NCBI GenBank assembly: GCA_947458525.1
Contig: CANHAG010000020.1
Location: 1-10,184, forward strand
DNA from: Rhodospirillaceae bacterium
GTDB lineage: Bacteria; Pseudomonadota; Alphaproteobacteria; Rickettsiales; UBA3002
Direction of reading: 5' to 3'
DNA length: 10,184 nucleotides
In this document: positions 1 to 9,424 of the stretch, in pieces
Layout of the letters: every line of letters starts with the position of its first letter
Numbering within the stretch: position 1 is the first letter of the stretch
Translations under genes and position numbers: made by a program
Notes under the pieces: model-generated
The model's input: the letters and a program-made list of their open reading frames with translations, nothing else
The model's database searches: none
Told to the model about the DNA's origin: nothing

Positions 1-1290
1 CAGATAATAATATGCCGCAATCACGCTTGTCAGCACCCCGACAATGGCCAGCGTATAAAGCCCGGATTCAATGGCGCTTAGGAAAATGAACATTTTCCCA
101 AAAAAGCCGGAAAAAGGAGGGATGCCCGCCATCGAAAACATCATAATCAGCATGAAGAGAGCCGGGCGTGGGCGCAGGGAGGCGAGGCCTGAAAGGTCGC
201 TAAGCTCCTCCACCTGCTCGCCATGGCGGCGCATGAGCAGCACAAACCCAAACGTGCCGATCGCCATGAAGAGATAGAGCGTCAGATAAATCAGCACGGC
301 TTTGATACCCTGTTCCGTACCCGCCGCGACACCCACCAGCGCATAGCCGATATGGCCGATGGAACCATAGGCCAACAGGCGCTTGATGCTGGTCTGGGTC
401 ATCGCACCCAGTGCCCCTACCACCATGGAGGCGACGGCTGTAATTTGTAAAATCACCCGCCAGTCGGGCAGCATTTCAGCAAAAGGCCCCATGAGAATGC
501 GGATGAATACCGCCATGGCTGCGATCTTCGGCGCGGTGGCAAAGAACATGGTGACGACCGTGGGCGCGCCCTGATAGACATCCGGCGTCCACATATGAAA
601 GGGCACGGCGGAGATTTTGAAGCAGAACCCTACCGCAATCAGCACCATGCCGATAATTGCCCCATGCGCAATCGGCACGGGTGTTTCGCCGCTGCTCGTA
701 AACAGTGTGGAGAGGGTGGCAAAATTCGTCGTCCCAGTATAGCCGTAAACCAGCGACGCACCAAACAGCAACATGCCCGAGGCCAGCGCGCCAAGCACCA
801 GATATTTGATCCCGGCTTCTGCACTTTTGGGATTATCCCGGTCAAACGCCGCCAGCACATAAAGCGCGAGCGCCGAAAGCTCAAGACCCATATAGAGCGA
901 AAGAAGATCATTGGCCGAAACCATCACCATGGTGCCCGCCGTGGCAAACAGTATCAGCACCGGAAATTCAAATTTCTGCATATGGTCATGCCGGAGCCAG
1001 GCCTTACCCAGAAGCAGCACCAGCGAAGAGGAAACCAGAATCATCAGCTTCACATATTGGGTGAAGGAATTGGTGATAAACAGCCCGTCAAACGCCTCGC
1101 GCGATGCTGCGCCAAGTGATGGGGCAAGAAGGTTAAGCGCAATTACAAGCACCAGCACGGCAAGCAGCGTGATGCCAAGGGCGCTGCGGCTGCCCATGAA
1201 TGCGCCCGCAAGCAATAACACCATAGCCGTCACCAGAATGAAGGCTTCCGGCATCAGAAACATGAGTGAGGTAAGGAGAGGCTCCATCAT
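1..1290 (-). CDS. nuoN: NADH-quinone oxidoreductase subunit N (3' end missing)
   Basis: This is the third antiporter-like proton-pumping subunit (ND2 homologue). The frame is open for 430 codons from the ATG at 1290 to base 1, with no stop; the family is usually about 480 residues, so roughly the last 50 lie beyond the window. Translation gives MMEPLLTSLMFLMPEAFILV at the start. E137 lies in LYMGLELSALALY, K225 in GFCFKISAVPFHMWTPDVYQ (221-240), then GAPT, and K255 in ATAPKIAAMA. SIKRLLAYGSIGHIGYALVG spans 301-320, and PPFSGFFGKMF follows nearer the 3' edge. The ATG at 1290 overlaps the nuoM TGA as ATGA; a second ATG follows immediately at 1287 and could be used instead. No strong Shine-Dalgarno is visible, consistent with coupling to nuoM. 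Confidence 0.96.
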   Translation of the reverse strand, partial: MMEPLLTSLMFLMPEAFILVTAMVLLLAGAFMGSRSALGITLLAVLVLVIALNLLAPSLGAASREAFDGLFITNSFTQYVKLMILVSSSLVLLLGKAWLRHDHMQKFEFPVLILFATAGTMVMVSANDLLSLYMGLELSALALYVLAAFDRDNPKSAEAGIKYLVLGALASGMLLFGASLVYGYTGTTNFATLSTLFTSSGETPVPIAHGAIIGMVLIAVGFCFKISAVPFHMWTPDVYQGAPTVVTMFFATAPKIAAMAVFIRILMGPFAEMLPDWRVILQITAVASMVVGALGAMTQTSIKRLLAYGSIGHIGYALVGVAAGTEQGIKAVLIYLTLYLFMAIGTFGFVLLMRRHGEQVEELSDLSGLASLRPRPALFMLIMMFSMAGIPPFSGFFGKMFIFLSAIESGLYTLAIVGVLTSVIAAYYYL

Positions 1291-2903
1291 GGCGTGGCTT
1301 CTTTCACAGGGGCTTGCGATTCAGGCAGGGCAGCGGGCAGGTTTTCTTCATCCTCTTCCGACCAGTCAGGGGTGGATTCACTTTCTGTGGCCGGTTTTTC
1401 CTGATTATCATGAGCCTCCTCACCTTTTACGGGATTTACCTGCTCCAGCAATTTCAGCACGCTGGGAGCAAGTGGTTTTGTGAGGGTGGAAGGATAAATC
1501 CCAAGCCACAGCACCGCGATCACAAGCGGCAGGAAAAAGAAAAACTCGCGCCCACCGAGATCTTGCATTTCCGCCACGTCTTTATGCACCACCTCGCCAA
1601 ACATCACCCGGGCATAAAGCCAGAGCATGTAACCAGCACCGAGCACAAGGCCAGTCGCCGCACCAATGGCAGCCCAGGTGGCAGCCTGATAGGCGCCGAC
1701 AATCACCAGCATCTCACCCACAAATCCGGAGGTGGCAGGCAAGCCAACTGAAGCCATGGTAAAGAGCATAAACACGGCGGCAAACCATGGCATGATGTTG
1801 GTCACCCCGCCATAGCGGGCGATTTCGCGCGTGTGCAGCCGGTCATACAGCACGCCAACACAGAGGAAGAGCGCGGCAGAAACAATGCCGTGGCTGACCA
1901 TCTGAATCATCGCCCCTTCCACCGCCTGCTGGTTGAAAGAGAAAATCCCGATCGTGACAAGCCCCATATGGGCGACGGAGGAGTAAGCGATCAGCTTTTT
2001 CATATCCTCCTGCATCAGCGCGACGAGGGAGGTATACACCACCGCAACGACACTCAGCACCAGCACAAGATCGGCCAGCGCATGCGACGCATCCGGCAGC
2101 ATGGGCAGCGAAAACCGCAAGAAGCCGTAACCACCAAGCTTGAGCAGAATACCCGCCAGAATCACCGATCCGGCGGTGGGCGCCTGCACGTGCGCATCCG
2201 GCAACCAGGTATGCACCGGCCACATGGGCACTTTCACGGCAAACGAGATAAACATGGCGAGCCACAGATATTGCTGAACAGAAAGCCCAAGACCCGGCGC
2301 CTGCTCCATAAGGGTAGGAATGTCGGTTGTGCCGAACACGAAATAAAGATAAAGCACCGCGAGCAGAAACAGCACCGAACCGGCAAGGGTATAAAGGAAG
2401 AATTTATACGCTGCATAGATGCGCTCTTTCCCCCCCCAGATGCCGATAATGAGATACATGGGGATCAGCACCGCCTCGAAAAAGAGATAAAAGAGCAGGA
2501 GATCAAGCGCGAGGAAGACGCCGATAATCAGGGCTTCGAGCAGCAGAAACAGCGCCATGAAGTCGCGCACGCGGCTGGTGATACTCGTCCAGCTGCACAA
2601 AATGCAAATAGGCATGAGGAACGTAGTGAGCAGGATGAGCGGCAGGGAGATACCGTCAATCCCCACATGGTAATTAATCGCGTAACCCTTAAACCATGGA
2701 TATTGTTCCACCATCTGAAATTGCGGCGAATTCGCATCAAACTGCGCCGCAACCAGAAGCGACACCGCAAGCGTGATGAGTGTGGTAACCAGCGCCGAGA
2801 TACGGGCAAAATCATCCCCCGCCAGTTCCTTTTTACCCAGCACATACGTTACCACCGCGCCAAGCACGGGAACCGCGATTAAAATTGAAAGCAGTGATTC
2901 CAT
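1287..2903 (-). CDS. nuoM: NADH-quinone oxidoreductase subunit M with an acidic C-terminal tail
   Basis: This 538-residue antiporter-like proton-pumping subunit (ND4 homologue) carries the expected charged residues. E143 lies in LFYLFFEAVLIPMYLIIG, K224 in SFAVKVPMWPVHTWLPDAHV, K255 in AGILLKLGGYG, and the MKKLIAYSSVAHMGLV motif is at 301-316. The conserved transmembrane core ends near residue 488. The last 50 residues (489-538) are an unusual hydrophilic tail rich in Glu, Pro, Ser and Ala (for example TPDWSEEDEENLPAALPES), making the protein longer than the usual roughly 500 residues. The tail is in frame, and its TGA overlaps the nuoN start, so it is not an obvious frameshift product. In the known E. 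coli topology this terminus faces the periplasm (inference here). A run of eight G bases encodes W157-G-G (plus-strand C run 2430-2437). Confidence 0.97.
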   Translation of the reverse strand: MESLLSILIAVPVLGAVVTYVLGKKELAGDDFARISALVTTLITLAVSLLVAAQFDANSPQFQMVEQYPWFKGYAINYHVGIDGISLPLILLTTFLMPICILCSWTSITSRVRDFMALFLLLEALIIGVFLALDLLLFYLFFEAVLIPMYLIIGIWGGKERIYAAYKFFLYTLAGSVLFLLAVLYLYFVFGTTDIPTLMEQAPGLGLSVQQYLWLAMFISFAVKVPMWPVHTWLPDAHVQAPTAGSVILAGILLKLGGYGFLRFSLPMLPDASHALADLVLVLSVVAVVYTSLVALMQEDMKKLIAYSSVAHMGLVTIGIFSFNQQAVEGAMIQMVSHGIVSAALFLCVGVLYDRLHTREIARYGGVTNIMPWFAAVFMLFTMASVGLPATSGFVGEMLVIVGAYQAATWAAIGAATGLVLGAGYMLWLYARVMFGEVVHKDVAEMQDLGGREFFFFLPLVIAVLWLGIYPSTLTKPLAPSVLKLLEQVNPVKGEEAHDNQEKPATESESTPDWSEEDEENLPAALPESQAPVKEATP

Positions 2904-4865
2904 TTACCCCAACATCACATAAACAAACCAGCTCATCAGCGCGAGGAGCCCGATAATCATCACCAGCGCATAATGATACAGATACCCCGTCTCCGCCGCA
3001 CTGGTGCGAAGGGCGAGCGCGCGGCTCACGGCGGCAACGCCGTTGGGCCCCAGCCCGTCAATCAGTTTTACATCACCGATTTTCCATAGCTTCGTGCCCA
3101 GCCGCTTGGCCGGAGCGACAAATAACGATTCATACATCTCATCAAAGTACCATTTACCAAGCAGGAACCGGTAGGGAGCCCCAAAGGCGCGGGCAAGCTT
3201 TTCCGGCAATGCGGGCTTGTAAATATAAAAAACCCATGCCAGCGCAATACCCAAAAGCACGATAACCAGCGGCAGAACCGGCACCCATCCCGGCACATGA
3301 TGCGCGGCTTCTAGCGTATTATTTTCCGGCAGCACAAAAAGCGCCTTGCCCCAGAACCCATCCGTTCCGTCCACCATGCCCCAGAGATAATAGCCGGCAG
3401 CGCCAATGAAAATGGCACCCAGCGCCAGCGGCACGAGCGGCAGCAGCATGATGGGCGGAGATTCATGCAGATGTTCCATCGCGTGATGATCGGCGCGCGG
3501 TTTACCGTGGAAGGTCATGAACAGCAGGCGCCATGAATAAAACGCTGTCATGAATGCGGCTGCCACACCAAGGCCATACGCCACCAATCCGTGCGTTGAG
3601 TGATCGGCAAAGGCCGCTTCCAGAATCATATCTTTCGAGAAAAATCCTGAAAACCAGGGGATGCCGGCAAGCGCCAGCGAACCAATCCACATCAGCGCGT
3701 AGGTATAAGGAATCTGCCGCCAGATACCGCCCATTCTTCGCATATCCTGCTCGCCCGAGAGCGCATGAATCACCGAGCCCGCACCAAGGAATAGCAGCGC
3801 CTTGAAAAACCCATGGGTAAAGAGGTGGAACACCGCCGCCCCGTAAGCCGAAACACCACAGGCAAAGAACATATAGCCCAGCTGCGAGCAGGTGGAATAG
3901 GCAATCACCCGCTTGATATCATTTTGCACAAGCCCTACCGAAGCGGCGAAAATCGCCGTAATCGCGCCCACATACGTCACCACCATGAGCGCGGTGGGTG
4001 AAAACTCAAACAGCGGTGAACAGCGCGCCAGCATGAAGACACCGGCCGTCACCATCGTTGCCGCGTGGATGAGGGCAGAGACAGGGGTGGGGCCTTCCAT
4101 CGCGTCTGGCAGCCATGTATGCAGCAGGAACTGCGCCGATTTCCCCATCGCCCCTAAAAACAGCAGCAGGCAGATCGTATCAAGCACCGGCAGGCTCAGG
4201 CCAAACACAACCCAGCTTGCGCCCGGGGTCTCGTTATGGAACTCGGCGGCGGCCGCAAAAACCTCACTGAACCCGACCGTGCCGAAGGTCAAAAAAATGG
4301 CCGCAATCCCAAGCGCGAAGCCAAAATCCCCCACCCGGTTTACGATAAAGGCTTTCATCGCGGCTGCATTGGCGGTCGGTTTTTTGAACCAGAAACCAAT
4401 CAGCAGATAGGAACAGAGCCCCACCCCTTCCCAGCCGAAAAAGAGCTGGATAAAATTATCCGCCGTCACCAGCATCAGCATCGAAAACGTGAATAGCGAA
4501 AGATAGGCCATGAAGCGAGGGCGGCAGTCATCATGGCTCATATAGCCCACGGAATAAACATGTACGATGGCTGAAACCACCGTCACCAGCACCAGCATCA
4601 CGGCGGTGAGCATGTCGAGTTTAAGCGCCCAGTTGACTGCGAAATCGCCCGACACAATCCACGGCAGGAGCGTCAGGGTTGTTTCGATTCCCTGAGCGCG
4701 TACCTGAGCGAAAATAATCACGGCGCAGATGGCACTCACAACCATGGGCACACAGGTGATGAGCTGCGCACTGACGGCAGAGATTTTCCGCACGAACAGC
4801 CCCGTCGCCACCGCACCAAGAAGCGGCAGGAAGACCGTCGCAAGCATCAGTATCTCAAGCGTCAT
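2904..4865 (-). CDS. nuoL: NADH-quinone oxidoreductase subunit L
   Basis: This 653-residue distal antiporter-like proton-pumping subunit (ND5 homologue) is full length. Motifs seen include E146 in FGWEGVGLCSYLLIGFW, which is the helix-5 glutamate that pairs with a lysine, and K241 at the start of GKSAQFLLHTWLPDAMEGPT. SALIHAATMVTAG follows (262-274), then K317 in the NDIKRVIAYSTCSQLGY segment. FHLFTHGFFKALLFLGAG (345-362) has the channel histidines and K354. The C-terminal part beyond about residue 500 contains the extra helices and the lateral amphipathic helix region seen in all NuoL proteins, ending in a final hydrophobic helix (YHYALVMIIGLLALMSWFVYV). AAGGA lies 4 bases before the ATG. 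The TAA abuts the nuoM ATG directly (TAAATG). Confidence 0.97.
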   Translation of the reverse strand: MTLEILMLATVFLPLLGAVATGLFVRKISAVSAQLITCVPMVVSAICAVIIFAQVRAQGIETTLTLLPWIVSGDFAVNWALKLDMLTAVMLVLVTVVSAIVHVYSVGYMSHDDCRPRFMAYLSLFTFSMLMLVTADNFIQLFFGWEGVGLCSYLLIGFWFKKPTANAAAMKAFIVNRVGDFGFALGIAAIFLTFGTVGFSEVFAAAAEFHNETPGASWVVFGLSLPVLDTICLLLFLGAMGKSAQFLLHTWLPDAMEGPTPVSALIHAATMVTAGVFMLARCSPLFEFSPTALMVVTYVGAITAIFAASVGLVQNDIKRVIAYSTCSQLGYMFFACGVSAYGAAVFHLFTHGFFKALLFLGAGSVIHALSGEQDMRRMGGIWRQIPYTYALMWIGSLALAGIPWFSGFFSKDMILEAAFADHSTHGLVAYGLGVAAAFMTAFYSWRLLFMTFHGKPRADHHAMEHLHESPPIMLLPLVPLALGAIFIGAAGYYLWGMVDGTDGFWGKALFVLPENNTLEAAHHVPGWVPVLPLVIVLLGIALAWVFYIYKPALPEKLARAFGAPYRFLLGKWYFDEMYESLFVAPAKRLGTKLWKIGDVKLIDGLGPNGVAAVSRALALRTSAAETGYLYHYALVMIIGLLALMSWFVYVMLG

Positions 4866-4866
4866 A

Positions 4867-5196
4867 TCATCCTTTCAACTGGTGGATGTCATCCACATCA
4901 ATCGTCGCGCGCAGGCGGAAAAACACAACCAGAATCGCAAGGCCAATGGCGGCCTCAGCCGCTGCCACGGTGAGCACCAGCATAGCGAAAATCTGCCCGA
5001 CAAGATCGCCCAGATGCACCGAAAATGTGACCAGATTGATGTTGACCGCAAGCAGCATCAACTCAATCGACATCAGAATCGTGATGATATTTTTACGGTT
5101 GAGGCACACCCCGCACACGCCAATCACAAACAGCAGCGTAGAAAGCATCACGAAGTGATGCATGTAAATCGAACCGAACAGCGCCTGGTCACTCAT
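4867..5196 (-). CDS. nuoK: NADH-quinone oxidoreductase subunit K
   Basis: This 109-residue, three-helix membrane subunit (ND4L homologue) belongs to the proton-translocating chain. The two conserved membrane glutamates are E45 ([13 protein letters not shown]) and E81 ([11 protein letters not shown]), matching E36 and E72 of E. coli NuoK. The [21 protein letters not shown] segment is typical of alphaproteobacteria. I chose ATG 5196 (MSDQALFG) because AGGGGG lies 6 bases upstream; an in-frame ATG at 5223 would add nine polar residues, and Met12 would give a 98-residue form closer to the E. coli length. The stop is one base ahead of nuoL. Confidence 0.95.
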   Translation of the reverse strand: MSDQALFGSIYMHHFVMLSTLLFVIGVCGVCLNRKNIITILMSIELMLLAVNINLVTFSVHLGDLVGQIFAMLVLTVAAAEAAIGLAILVVFFRLRATIDVDDIHQLKG

Positions 5197-5818
5197 GGCT
5201 TGCCCCCTGCCCCGGCTTGACATCCACCAGCGTCACCGCGTCTTCCGGCCTGCGCGATACCTGCTTCAGAATACGCTGGCGGCGCACGCCCGGGCGCGTG
5301 CGTAACGTCAGCACAATCGCGCCAATCATGGCGACGAGCAGAATAAATCCCGCCAGCTCAAACAGCACTGCGTATCGGGTGAAAAGCAGCTGGCCGATTG
5401 CCTCGGTATTTGCAACCTGCGACGGGTCAGGAATCGGCGCGCGCGCAGCGGCCAGAGGTGCGGAAGTGAAGAGAGACTGGTAAAGCAGCGCCCCCATTTG
5501 AACAGCAAGCAGAAGCGCCACGCCAAGGGCTAAAGGCAGATTCTTCACAAAACCTACCCGAAGTTTTTCAAAATTAATGCTGAGCATCATGACAACAAAA
5601 AGAAACAGCACCGCCACCGCGCCAACATAGACAATGACCAGTGTCATGGCGAGATACTCCGCCCCCACCAGCACGAAAAGTCCGGCCGCATTGAAAAACG
5701 CGAGGATGAGAAAAAACACCGCATGCACCGGGTTACGCGCACCAATCACGGCAAGTGCCGCACCAATCAGCACGGTGGCAAACAGATAAAACACCATGTC
5801 GGTAATAGGCAGGGTCAT
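5189..5818 (-). CDS. nuoJ: NADH-quinone oxidoreductase subunit J
   Basis: This 209-residue membrane-arm subunit (ND6 homologue) has five predicted transmembrane helices, at about 8-25, 31-51, 58-80, 91-113 and 149-171. The third helix contains the [14 protein letters not shown] stretch, the region that forms the pi-bulge involved in coupling in known structures, and E54 precedes it. The residues after the fifth helix form a polar cytoplasmic tail ([14 protein letters not shown]...) of about 35 residues. The ATG follows the nuoI stop by 3 bases, with GGAG some 12 bases upstream. The 3' end overlaps the nuoK start by 8 bases, so the two are probably translationally coupled. Confidence 0.96.
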   Translation of the reverse strand: MTLPITDMVFYLFATVLIGAALAVIGARNPVHAVFFLILAFFNAAGLFVLVGAEYLAMTLVIVYVGAVAVLFLFVVMMLSINFEKLRVGFVKNLPLALGVALLLAVQMGALLYQSLFTSAPLAAARAPIPDPSQVANTEAIGQLLFTRYAVLFELAGFILLVAMIGAIVLTLRTRPGVRRQRILKQVSRRPEDAVTLVDVKPGQGASHE

Positions 5819-5821
5819 AGA

Positions 5822-6316
5822 TTAGCGATACTCCGCGTCTTTGGCGAGGTTAGCGGCAATCGCCGCCTCCCAGCGGTCACCATTGGCGAGGAGTTTTTCT
5901 TTGTTATAAAGTAATTCTTCATGCGTTTCGGTGGCGTATTCGAAATTCGGGCCTTCAACAATTGCATCTACCGGGCAGGCTTCCTGACAGAGGCCGCAGT
6001 AAATACATTTGGTCATGTCGATGTCGTAACGTGTGGTGCGGCGGGAGCCATCAGCACGTTCCTCCGCCTCAATCGTGATTGCCTGTGCCGGGCATATCGC
6101 CTCGCAGAGCTTGCAGGCAATGCAGCGTTCTTCCCCGTTGGGGTAACGCCTGAGCGCATGTTCGCCGCGAAAGCGCGGGCTAAGCGCGCCTTTCTCAAAC
6201 GGGTAATTGATGGTGACGGCGGATTTGAACAGCAGATATTTGAGGGTGAGCCCCATGCCGCGCACCAGCTCAACGAGCGTGAAGGAGCGAAGATATGTCA
6301 TCATTTTACGCATCAT
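5822..6316 (-). CDS. nuoI: NADH-quinone oxidoreductase subunit I
   Basis: This 164-residue peripheral-arm subunit (TYKY homologue) holds clusters N6a and N6b, which relay electrons to N2 near the quinone site. Two 8Fe ferredoxin-type motifs are intact: C65-x2-C68-x2-C71-x3-C75 ([11 protein letters not shown]) and C104-x2-C107-x2-C110-x3-C114 ([11 protein letters not shown]). An N-terminal amphipathic segment ([17 protein letters not shown]) lies on the membrane. The C-terminal stretch, [22 protein letters not shown], is characteristic of alphaproteobacterial and mitochondrial proteins. The start is ambiguous: tandem ATGs stand at 6316 and 6313 and again at 6304 and 6301. An AGG lies only 2 bases from the first ATG and 5 from the second, so 6313 may be the one used. 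The stop is 3 bases from the nuoJ ATG. Confidence 0.96.
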   Translation of the reverse strand: MMRKMMTYLRSFTLVELVRGMGLTLKYLLFKSAVTINYPFEKGALSPRFRGEHALRRYPNGEERCIACKLCEAICPAQAITIEAEERADGSRRTTRYDIDMTKCIYCGLCQEACPVDAIVEGPNFEYATETHEELLYNKEKLLANGDRWEAAIAANLAKDAEYR

Positions 6317-6319
6317 TGC

Positions 6320-7375
6320 CTACTTTGGTAACGTATCGGTGTAAACAAGCCAGCCCGCTGTGCCAACCACCCACAGCAGCGACAGGGGAAGAAAAATTTT
6401 CCAGCCCAGACGCATGAGCTGATCATAGCGGTAGCGTGGGAAAGTCGCCCGCACCCAGAGGAAAATGAACAGGCAGAACGCAATTTTGACCGCGAACCAG
6501 ACAGGGCCGGGGATGAAATCAAGTGATGTATGCGGCGCATACCAGCCACCCAGAAACAGGATGACCGTCATGGCGCTCATCAGAATCATATTCATATATT
6601 CGCCGAGGAAAAACAGCGCAAACGCCATGGAGGAATATTCGACGTTGTAGCCCGCCACCAGTTCGCCCTCCGCCTCGGGTAAATCGAACGGCAGGCGGTT
6701 GGTTTCAGCCAGAGCGGAAACAAAAAAAACTACGAGCATCGGGAACAGGAAGGAAAAACCGAACCAGTTACCAATGCCGCCTTCCTGCGCGCGCACGATT
6801 TCGCTTAAGTTAAGCGAGCCAGCGCAGAGCAGCACGGTGATGATGACAAGCCCGATCGAAACTTCGTAGGAGACCATCTGCGCGCTTGAGCGGATCGCAC
6901 CAAGAAACGCATACGCCGAGTTCGACGCCCAGCCGGAAATAATAATCCCGTAAACCCCAAGCGAGGAAATGGCGAAGAGGTAAAGAATCCCCACATTGAT
7001 ATCGGCGATAACGAAATCATCCGAAAACGGCACGACTGCCCAGCCCAGAAGCGCCAGCGCAAACGTAATCATCGGCGCCATGAGGAACATGACTTTATTC
7101 GCGCGGGTAGGAATAATCGTTTCTTTGAAAATCAGCTTCAGCCCATCCGCAAATGGTTGCAACAGACCGAACGGCCCCACCACATTCGGGCCTTTACGAA
7201 GCTGCATCGCGGCGATGACCTTACGCTCAGCATAGGTAAGCATCGCCATGGAGATGATGAGCGGGATGGTGACCACCAGAATCTTCCCCACCGTTTCAAG
7301 CAGCGGCAGGAGAACCTCGAGCCATAGCGGCTCGGCGGCAAACTCATTCCACGCTGCGAGAATGGAAGCAATCAT
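6320..7375 (-). CDS. nuoH: NADH-quinone oxidoreductase subunit H
   Basis: This 351-residue, multi-helix inner-membrane protein (ND1 homologue) joins the membrane arm to the peripheral arm and forms much of the quinone-binding chamber. Signature motifs are [19 protein letters not shown] at 49-67 and, at about 223-250, [20 protein letters not shown] with NVEYSSM, whose acidic cytoplasmic loop lines the quinone site. The length fits the family. The start at 7375 is preferred over the in-frame ATG at 7414 because it overlaps the nuoG TGA as ATGA, has AGGAAA about 5 bases upstream, and gives the usual short N-terminus. The extra 13 residues from 7414 are highly polar and atypical. Its TAG lies 3 bases from the first possible nuoI ATG. 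Confidence 0.97.
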   Translation of the reverse strand: MIASILAAWNEFAAEPLWLEVLLPLLETVGKILVVTIPLIISMAMLTYAERKVIAAMQLRKGPNVVGPFGLLQPFADGLKLIFKETIIPTRANKVMFLMAPMITFALALLGWAVVPFSDDFVIADINVGILYLFAISSLGVYGIIISGWASNSAYAFLGAIRSSAQMVSYEVSIGLVIITVLLCAGSLNLSEIVRAQEGGIGNWFGFSFLFPMLVVFFVSALAETNRLPFDLPEAEGELVAGYNVEYSSMAFALFFLGEYMNMILMSAMTVILFLGGWYAPHTSLDFIPGPVWFAVKIAFCLFIFLWVRATFPRYRYDQLMRLGWKIFLPLSLLWVVGTAGWLVYTDTLPK

Positions 7376-9423
7376 GCGGCTTTCCTGGTGTTTTTCATCA
7401 TCATCTCCGTACACTCAGCCATGGTTTTGCTCGCACGGCTGATAGGGTCTGTACGGTAGAAATTCGTAATCGGATAGTCGAATGTTTCTGCTGAAATTTT
7501 CTCATGTACCGCCACGGGCGGAGTACAGGGCGCTGTTTGCGTCACACCGCGCTTGGCAAATACCGGATGCGCCTTCACAAGCGCCGTGCGCAGCTCTTCG
7601 CGCGTGGTGAAGGGGAGTTTCTTTTTCATCTGCCGCGCGAGATCGGCGATAATCTGCCAGTCGTCCTTTGCTTCGCCCGGCGGAAAAATCGCGCGGAACC
7701 CTTCCTGCACCCGGCCTTCGGTATTGACATAAAGCCCGTCTTTTTCCGTATAGGCGGCGCCTGGCAAAATCACATCCGCCCGGTGGGCGCCTTCGTCGCC
7801 ATGATGCCCCTGATAGATAACGAAGGCCTTGCCGAAATAATCCATATCAATTTCATCCACACCCAAAAGATATACAAGGCTGATCGCCCCTTCGCCTGTG
7901 GCCTTCAGAATCCCTTCCATATCTTTTCCGCCCGCCCCCGGCACAAAGCCAAGATCAAGCGCGCCCACGCGCGCTGCGGCATAATGCAATAGATTAAACC
8001 CGTTCCACCCCTCGCGCTGGCAGAAATTGCCGATGGTTTTGGCCGCCGCGTGAATCGCCACCCCATCCGCCCGCGCAAGTGCCGCAGCCCCCAGTATCAC
8101 CACCGGTTTTTTCGCGGCTTTCAGCTTTGAAGCAAGCGGGTGTTTGCCGCCAGCGATTTCCGCCAGAATTTGGGGATTTTCGCCAAGCTGTGTAACGGGA
8201 TAGGTGAGATCAAACGCCGCGCCAACATTGTAAGCTTCCATGCCGCCGCGCAAATAGGCTTTGCGCAAACGGGTATTAACGAGCGGTGCTTCATGGCGGG
8301 GATTGGTGCCGATCATCAGCACCAGATCCGCCTCTTCCAGCGCCGCAATGGGCGTGTTCATGATGTAATCGCCGCGCGCGCCAGTCGGGATTTTCGCTCC
8401 GTCCTGCCGGGATTCAAGATGCTGCACCCCGCGCGCGGTCATGAATGTTTTGAGCGCGAACATACTTTCCGCACAGGCGAGATTTCCGACTATTGCGGCC
8501 ATCTGTTCCGGTTTGGTCGCGACGATTTTTTCTGCCACCAGCGCCAGCGCCTCCTCCCACGAGGCCGGATGCAGCCTGCCGTTTTTGCGGATATATGGCC
8601 GGTCAAGCCGCTGGGTGCGAAGCCCGTCGCACGCATAGCGCGATTTATCGCCGAGCCATTCTTCATTCACTTCTTCATTCAGGCGCGGCAGAATACGCAT
8701 CACCGCTTCGCCGCGCGTATCCACGCGGATTGCACTGCCCACCGCATCCAGCACATCCACCGATTCGGTTTTTTTCAGCTCCCACGGACGGGCATGGAAA
8801 GCATAGGGCTTACTCGTCAGCGCACCCACGGGGCACAGATCAATCACATTGGCTGAAAGTTCCGATGTCAGCGATTTTTCAAGATAAGACGTAATCTCCA
8901 TATGCTCGCCGCGCCCGACCGCGCCTAGCTCCGGCACGCCGGCAATATCTTCCGCAAAGCGGATACAGCGCGTGCAATGAATACAGCGCGTCATATGGGT
9001 TTTGATGAGCGGGCCCATGGATTTATCTTCCACCGCGCGCTTGTGATCGCGGTAGCGGCTCGTGCCAACCCCATAGGCCATGGCCTGATCCTGCAGATCG
9101 CACTCCCCACCCTGATCGCAGATCGGGCAATCAAGCGGGTGGTTGATGAGCAGAAACTCCATCACCCCTTCGCGAGCTTTTTTCACCATCGGGGTCGTGG
9201 TGAAAACTTCCATTTTATCCGCCGCTGGCAGCGCACAACTGGCCTGGGGCTTGGGCGGCCCGGGCTTTACCTCGACCAGGCACATGCGGCAATTGCCCGC
9301 AATATGCAGTTTCTCGTGATAGCAGAAGCGGGGAATCTCCACCCCCACCCGGTCACAGACCTGTATCACCGATTCACCGGGTGTGAACTCAACTTCCTGA
9401 CCGTCTATTTTCATTGTGGGCAT
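7372..9423 (-). CDS. nuoG: NADH-quinone oxidoreductase subunit G
   Basis: This 683-residue protein is the large iron-sulfur subunit of the complex I peripheral arm, passing electrons from NuoE/F towards NuoI. The N-terminal ferredoxin-like domain carries C34, C45, C48 and C63 (2Fe-2S, N1b). Next come H95, C99, C102 and C108 (the His-ligated 4Fe-4S cluster) in [19 protein letters not shown], then C147, C150, C153 and C197 (4Fe-4S, N4). The rest, from about residue 220, is the degenerate molybdopterin-oxidoreductase domain. The extra CxxC...C set for cluster N7 found in Escherichia coli and Thermus is absent, as in mitochondria and most alphaproteobacteria. I chose ATG 9423 (MPTMKIDG), one base after the hicA stop; an in-frame ATG at 9465 lies inside hicA, and Met4 at 9414 is a possible alternative. 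The Shine-Dalgarno is weak (GGA, 9 bases upstream), suggesting coupling to hicA translation. The stop overlaps the nuoH start as ATGA. Confidence 0.97.
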   Translation of the reverse strand: MPTMKIDGQEVEFTPGESVIQVCDRVGVEIPRFCYHEKLHIAGNCRMCLVEVKPGPPKPQASCALPAADKMEVFTTTPMVKKAREGVMEFLLINHPLDCPICDQGGECDLQDQAMAYGVGTSRYRDHKRAVEDKSMGPLIKTHMTRCIHCTRCIRFAEDIAGVPELGAVGRGEHMEITSYLEKSLTSELSANVIDLCPVGALTSKPYAFHARPWELKKTESVDVLDAVGSAIRVDTRGEAVMRILPRLNEEVNEEWLGDKSRYACDGLRTQRLDRPYIRKNGRLHPASWEEALALVAEKIVATKPEQMAAIVGNLACAESMFALKTFMTARGVQHLESRQDGAKIPTGARGDYIMNTPIAALEEADLVLMIGTNPRHEAPLVNTRLRKAYLRGGMEAYNVGAAFDLTYPVTQLGENPQILAEIAGGKHPLASKLKAAKKPVVILGAAALARADGVAIHAAAKTIGNFCQREGWNGFNLLHYAAARVGALDLGFVPGAGGKDMEGILKATGEGAISLVYLLGVDEIDMDYFGKAFVIYQGHHGDEGAHRADVILPGAAYTEKDGLYVNTEGRVQEGFRAIFPPGEAKDDWQIIADLARQMKKKLPFTTREELRTALVKAHPVFAKRGVTQTAPCTPPVAVHEKISAETFDYPITNFYRTDPISRASKTMAECTEMMMKNTRKAA
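9401..9423 (-). repeat. Direct repeat, proximal copy (present nuoG codons 1-8)
   Basis: This is the functional partner of the repeat at 9843-9865, comprising the nuoG start codon and the next seven codons, ending in ACGG. There are three mismatches over 23 bases. Recombination between the two copies would remove hicB and hicA and leave the 58-codon gene followed directly by an in-frame, complete nuoG (inference). Confidence 0.8.
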
Positions 9424-9424
9424 G

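Noticed and set aside
595..1483. Plus-strand frames opposite nuoN and the nuoM 3' end
   Set aside because: nuoN is continuous through this region with all of its motifs; these antisense frames have biased composition and no recognised family.
1833..2882. Long plus-strand open frame (349 codons) opposite nuoM
   Set aside because: It lies wholly antisense to a strongly supported nuoM. Its translation is full of His, Arg and Gln, as expected from the reverse complement of a hydrophobic membrane-protein gene, and no family is recognisable.
5197..5223. Upstream in-frame nuoK start at 5223
   Set aside because: It would add nine polar residues absent from the family; the ATG at 5196 has AGGGGG at suitable spacing.
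7376..7414. Upstream in-frame nuoH start at 7414
   Set aside because: It would overlap nuoG by about 43 bases and add a highly polar 13-residue stretch before the usual hydrophobic N-terminus. The ATG at 7375 has a better ribosome binding site and a classic ATGA overlap.
8140..8856. Plus-strand open frame (238 codons) opposite nuoG
   Set aside because: It is antisense to a well-supported nuoG, has no recognisable domain, and sits in a G+C-rich gene where such shadow frames are common.
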